NCBI GenBank assembly: GCA_033002965.1 | Contig: JAURVB010003122.1 | Coordinates: forward strand, 34,234 to 98,233 | Direction: 5' to 3' | From: Piper betle | Lineage: Eukaryota > Streptophyta > Magnoliopsida > Piperales > Piperaceae | DNA: 64,000 nucleotides | Shown: positions 62,401 through 64,000 of the stretch, one piece after another | Layout: each line of letters begins with the position of its first letter | How positions within the stretch are numbered: the stretch's first letter is position 1 | Notes under the pieces: model-generated | The model's database searches: none | The model's input: the letters and a program-made list of their open reading frames with translations, nothing else | Told to the model about the DNA's origin: nothing | Made by a program: the position numbers and the translations under genes

Positions 62401-62785
62401 ATCGAGGCTAAAATTGCAGCAATAAGGAGTGGTGCTTCCATATTCGAGCTGCTAGGCACAGACAACTCTTCCTCCGACAGTGGAAGTGCTCTACTACGCA
62501 CAATTCCACGGCCCAAGCTCAGCGGTTCTCACTTGGGAACAAGATGTGTGAGGTGGGTGACGGTCTTTTGATCAGCGCCTACCGCTACACCGAACCAGAC
62601 ATCCAACAACCAAGACCATGCGCTTCACAAGGGGAGTAGAGATAAATTTATAAAATATTTAATAAAAAAATTATTTAAATTTAAAAAATTTATAATTAAA
62701 TAATAAAATAACCATCCATTCCCTGTTAAATGATAATTTTATATTGAATTATATTAATTTGAGTTGAAGTTAAAGAAAAAAAACT
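59497..62785. repeat. Segmental duplication, copy 2 (P450 locus)
   Basis: Matches 44365-48625 in order, without the 900-bp segment. Identity is highest from the P450 stop codon through intron 1. Confidence 0.88.
60197..62441 (-). pseudogene. CYP72A: Cytochrome P450, CYP72A-like, second copy with a one-base deletion
   Basis: Exon equivalents: 62441-62168, 61736-61516, 61421-61177, 61103-60708 and 60622-60197. Splice sites are all kept. Exon 4 is 396 bp against 397 in the first copy: a run of four C at 46698-46701 is three C at about 60998-61000. The shift falls near residue 282 and meets a TGA within about ten codons, before the I-helix, so the predicted product would lack the haem-binding part. 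Exons 2, 3 and 5 encode the same residues as copy 1. Exon 1 differs at several positions, mostly in the membrane helix (IAAILASILLV, NWIWW). Either a young pseudogene or a base-call error in a C run. Confidence 0.88.
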
Positions 62786-63480
62786 AAATGATTAGGCTTT
62801 GTAAAATCGGATGTTAAATAAGATTGAAAATAAATAATAAGTTAGATCGATTGATCAAAAATCAAATAAATATCAATTTAATTAAATCAATTAAAATCAA
62901 TTATTGATCTACCCCTGGCCCTTTATAAAACATGTTATTCAATTATTATTAATTATATTTTATTTTATTATATTATATTTTATATTTTTAAAATTTATTT
63001 ATTATTATTAATTTAAATTAAAAATATATTAATTTTATTATCTAACTCCCCGTCGATCTTGTCCACCCACTCCCACCCCTCACGAAGCCGATGCAGTGGT
63101 GGCGGTGGAACACCTCGGGGCGGGTGGTGGTGCAGATGGAGCCAAAGCTCGCCGCCCGGGAGGAAATCAGATATTTTATATTATGATTATTGCAAAGTAA
63201 CGGTGAAGAGTAGTACTAAGAGAGTTGGGAGAGGAGTTAAGGATTGATGGCCTCTCCGAAGCCTGCAGGAGAATCATTGTAGGTTATCTCACTGCATTAA
63301 TATCATGGGAAATCGGAAGCCTTTTTTTCTCTCTCTCTAATTCCCCGTTTTCTTCCTCATGTGTGGTTCATCTTTCTCCATCTTTTTCTAACCAAGCTTG
63401 TTGCGGTGAGATACTCCTCCGTCCCCTGGTCTATCTATGCCCTGCCAAGCTTTCAATCCTTTTCTAGGCTGGCTTCTTCC
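62786..63480. other. Intergenic and 5' region of the MSL-like fragment
   Basis: AT-rich to about 63045, then GC-richer sequence without a convincing reading frame. A pyrimidine-rich stretch ending TACAG at 63487-63491 could be a splice acceptor or coincidence. Confidence 0.35.
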
Positions 63481-64000
63481 CTCCACTACAGATGGTGCAT
63501 TTTGGTCCTCGTCGTCTTCTCCAGCAGCCTCGTCGCCGAGTAGCTCGTGTTCTTCCTTGTCGTCCTCATCGAGCGCAACTTCATGCGTCGCGGGAAGATC
63601 GTCTACGGCCTCCGGCGCAGCGTCCAGAACTGCGTCTGGCTCGGCCTCGTCATCCTCGCCTGGTCCCTACTCTTCAGATCCGCGATCAAGACGTCGAGCC
63701 CCGGCCACCGCCGGCTCCACTCCAAGGTCTCCCGAGCCCTCCTCGCCGTCCTCATCGCCGCCGTGATCTGGCTGTTAAAAATGCTGCTCGTCAAACTTCT
63801 CGCCCTCTTCGTTCCACGTCGCCACCTGCTTCGACCGGATGAAGGAGAGCGTCTTCCACCATTACATCCTCGACGCCTTGTCCGGGCCGCCGCTGGACTC
63901 AGCCGAAGCAGCCCATCCGCCTCCACCGCTGGAGGAGGAGGAGTACAACTACAAGAGGTGGAGGTCGACGCCGGCCAGGTGGTGGGGGGGGTTCGAGGAG
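63481..64000 (+). pseudogene. MSL10: Mechanosensitive channel of MSL10/MscS-like type, degraded, runs off the window
   Basis: The plus-strand frame reads WCILVLVVFSSSLVAE, stop, then LVFFLVVLIERNF, YGLRRSVQNCVWLGLVILAW and VIWLLKMLLVKLLA; one base later in frame it continues FHVATCFDRMKESVFHHY and LDALSGPPLD. These are the transmembrane and linker signatures of plant MSL8-10 channels, which release ions from the plasma membrane under membrane tension. Two lesions: TAG at 63541-63543, at a position where family members usually have Trp, and one extra C at 63803-63805 that shifts the frame. The pore domain would lie beyond 64000. GC content is far above the neighbours, as in grass-type or other monocot first exons. 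Confidence 0.8.

Noticed and set aside
1..64000. CRISPR arrays, operons, tRNA or rRNA genes
   Set aside because: No regularly spaced repeats, no polycistronic layout and no RNA-gene signature was seen. The tRNA-like matches are only the short primer binding sites of retrotransposons.

Overview
The window is nuclear DNA of a flowering plant. The evidence is multi-exon genes with GT-AG introns and plant-specific families (CYP72A P450, plastid uroporphyrinogen methyltransferase, a RimM/nucleotidyltransferase fusion, an MSL channel), together with nested Ty3/gypsy and Ty1/copia retrotransposons primed by initiator-Met tRNA. GC-rich first exons lean towards a monocot, but the sequence alone does not settle the species. 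No tRNA, rRNA or CRISPR was seen.

Layout. Bases 1-33.5 kb are three tandem copies of a roughly 4.2-4.4 kb unit. Each unit carries an old LTR fragment and a conserved block of unknown role. Units 1 and 2 also carry the promoter and first exon of a purple acid phosphatase (PAP15/phytase type) on the minus strand; unit 3 is cut off before that exon. Unit 2 is split by an 11.6 kb chromovirus (4584-16214, Galadriel-like by motif) with 5-bp target duplications; its 3' LTR is itself split by a 3 kb solo LTR of a second gypsy family. Unit 3 is split by 9.2 kb of nested LTR debris that includes another solo LTR of that family (23585-26524).

A gene island follows. On the plus strand are a ten-exon RimM plus UDP-sugar-pyrophosphorylase-like gene (34762-39659), which carries a one-base lesion in an A run, and an intact six-exon siroheme-pathway uroporphyrinogen-III methyltransferase (40631-42235). 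On the minus strand is a small unrecognised ORF at 43.8-44.2 kb.

A segmental duplication then carries two minus-strand CYP72A-like P450 genes. The first (45897-48139) has five intact exons encoding 520 aa. The second (60197-62441) is almost identical but has a one-base deletion in exon 4 that leads to an early stop. Between them lies a dead copia element (about 50.64-59.32 kb). Its integrase is interrupted by a 6.35 kb gypsy-type insertion (51962-58313), which has a perfect 5-bp target duplication but two LTRs of clearly different subfamilies. The right edge holds a degraded MSL10-type mechanosensitive channel fragment.

How it fits together: the functional content is plastid biogenesis (RimM-type ribosome maturation), siroheme supply for nitrite and sulfite reduction, and a P450 of oxidative specialised or hormone metabolism. 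They share no visible pathway. The rest is tandem duplication and layered retrotransposition. The 3 kb LTR family is the most unusual material: it has a GC-rich block, conserved hairpins and an intron-like variable segment with constant GT...AG ends.
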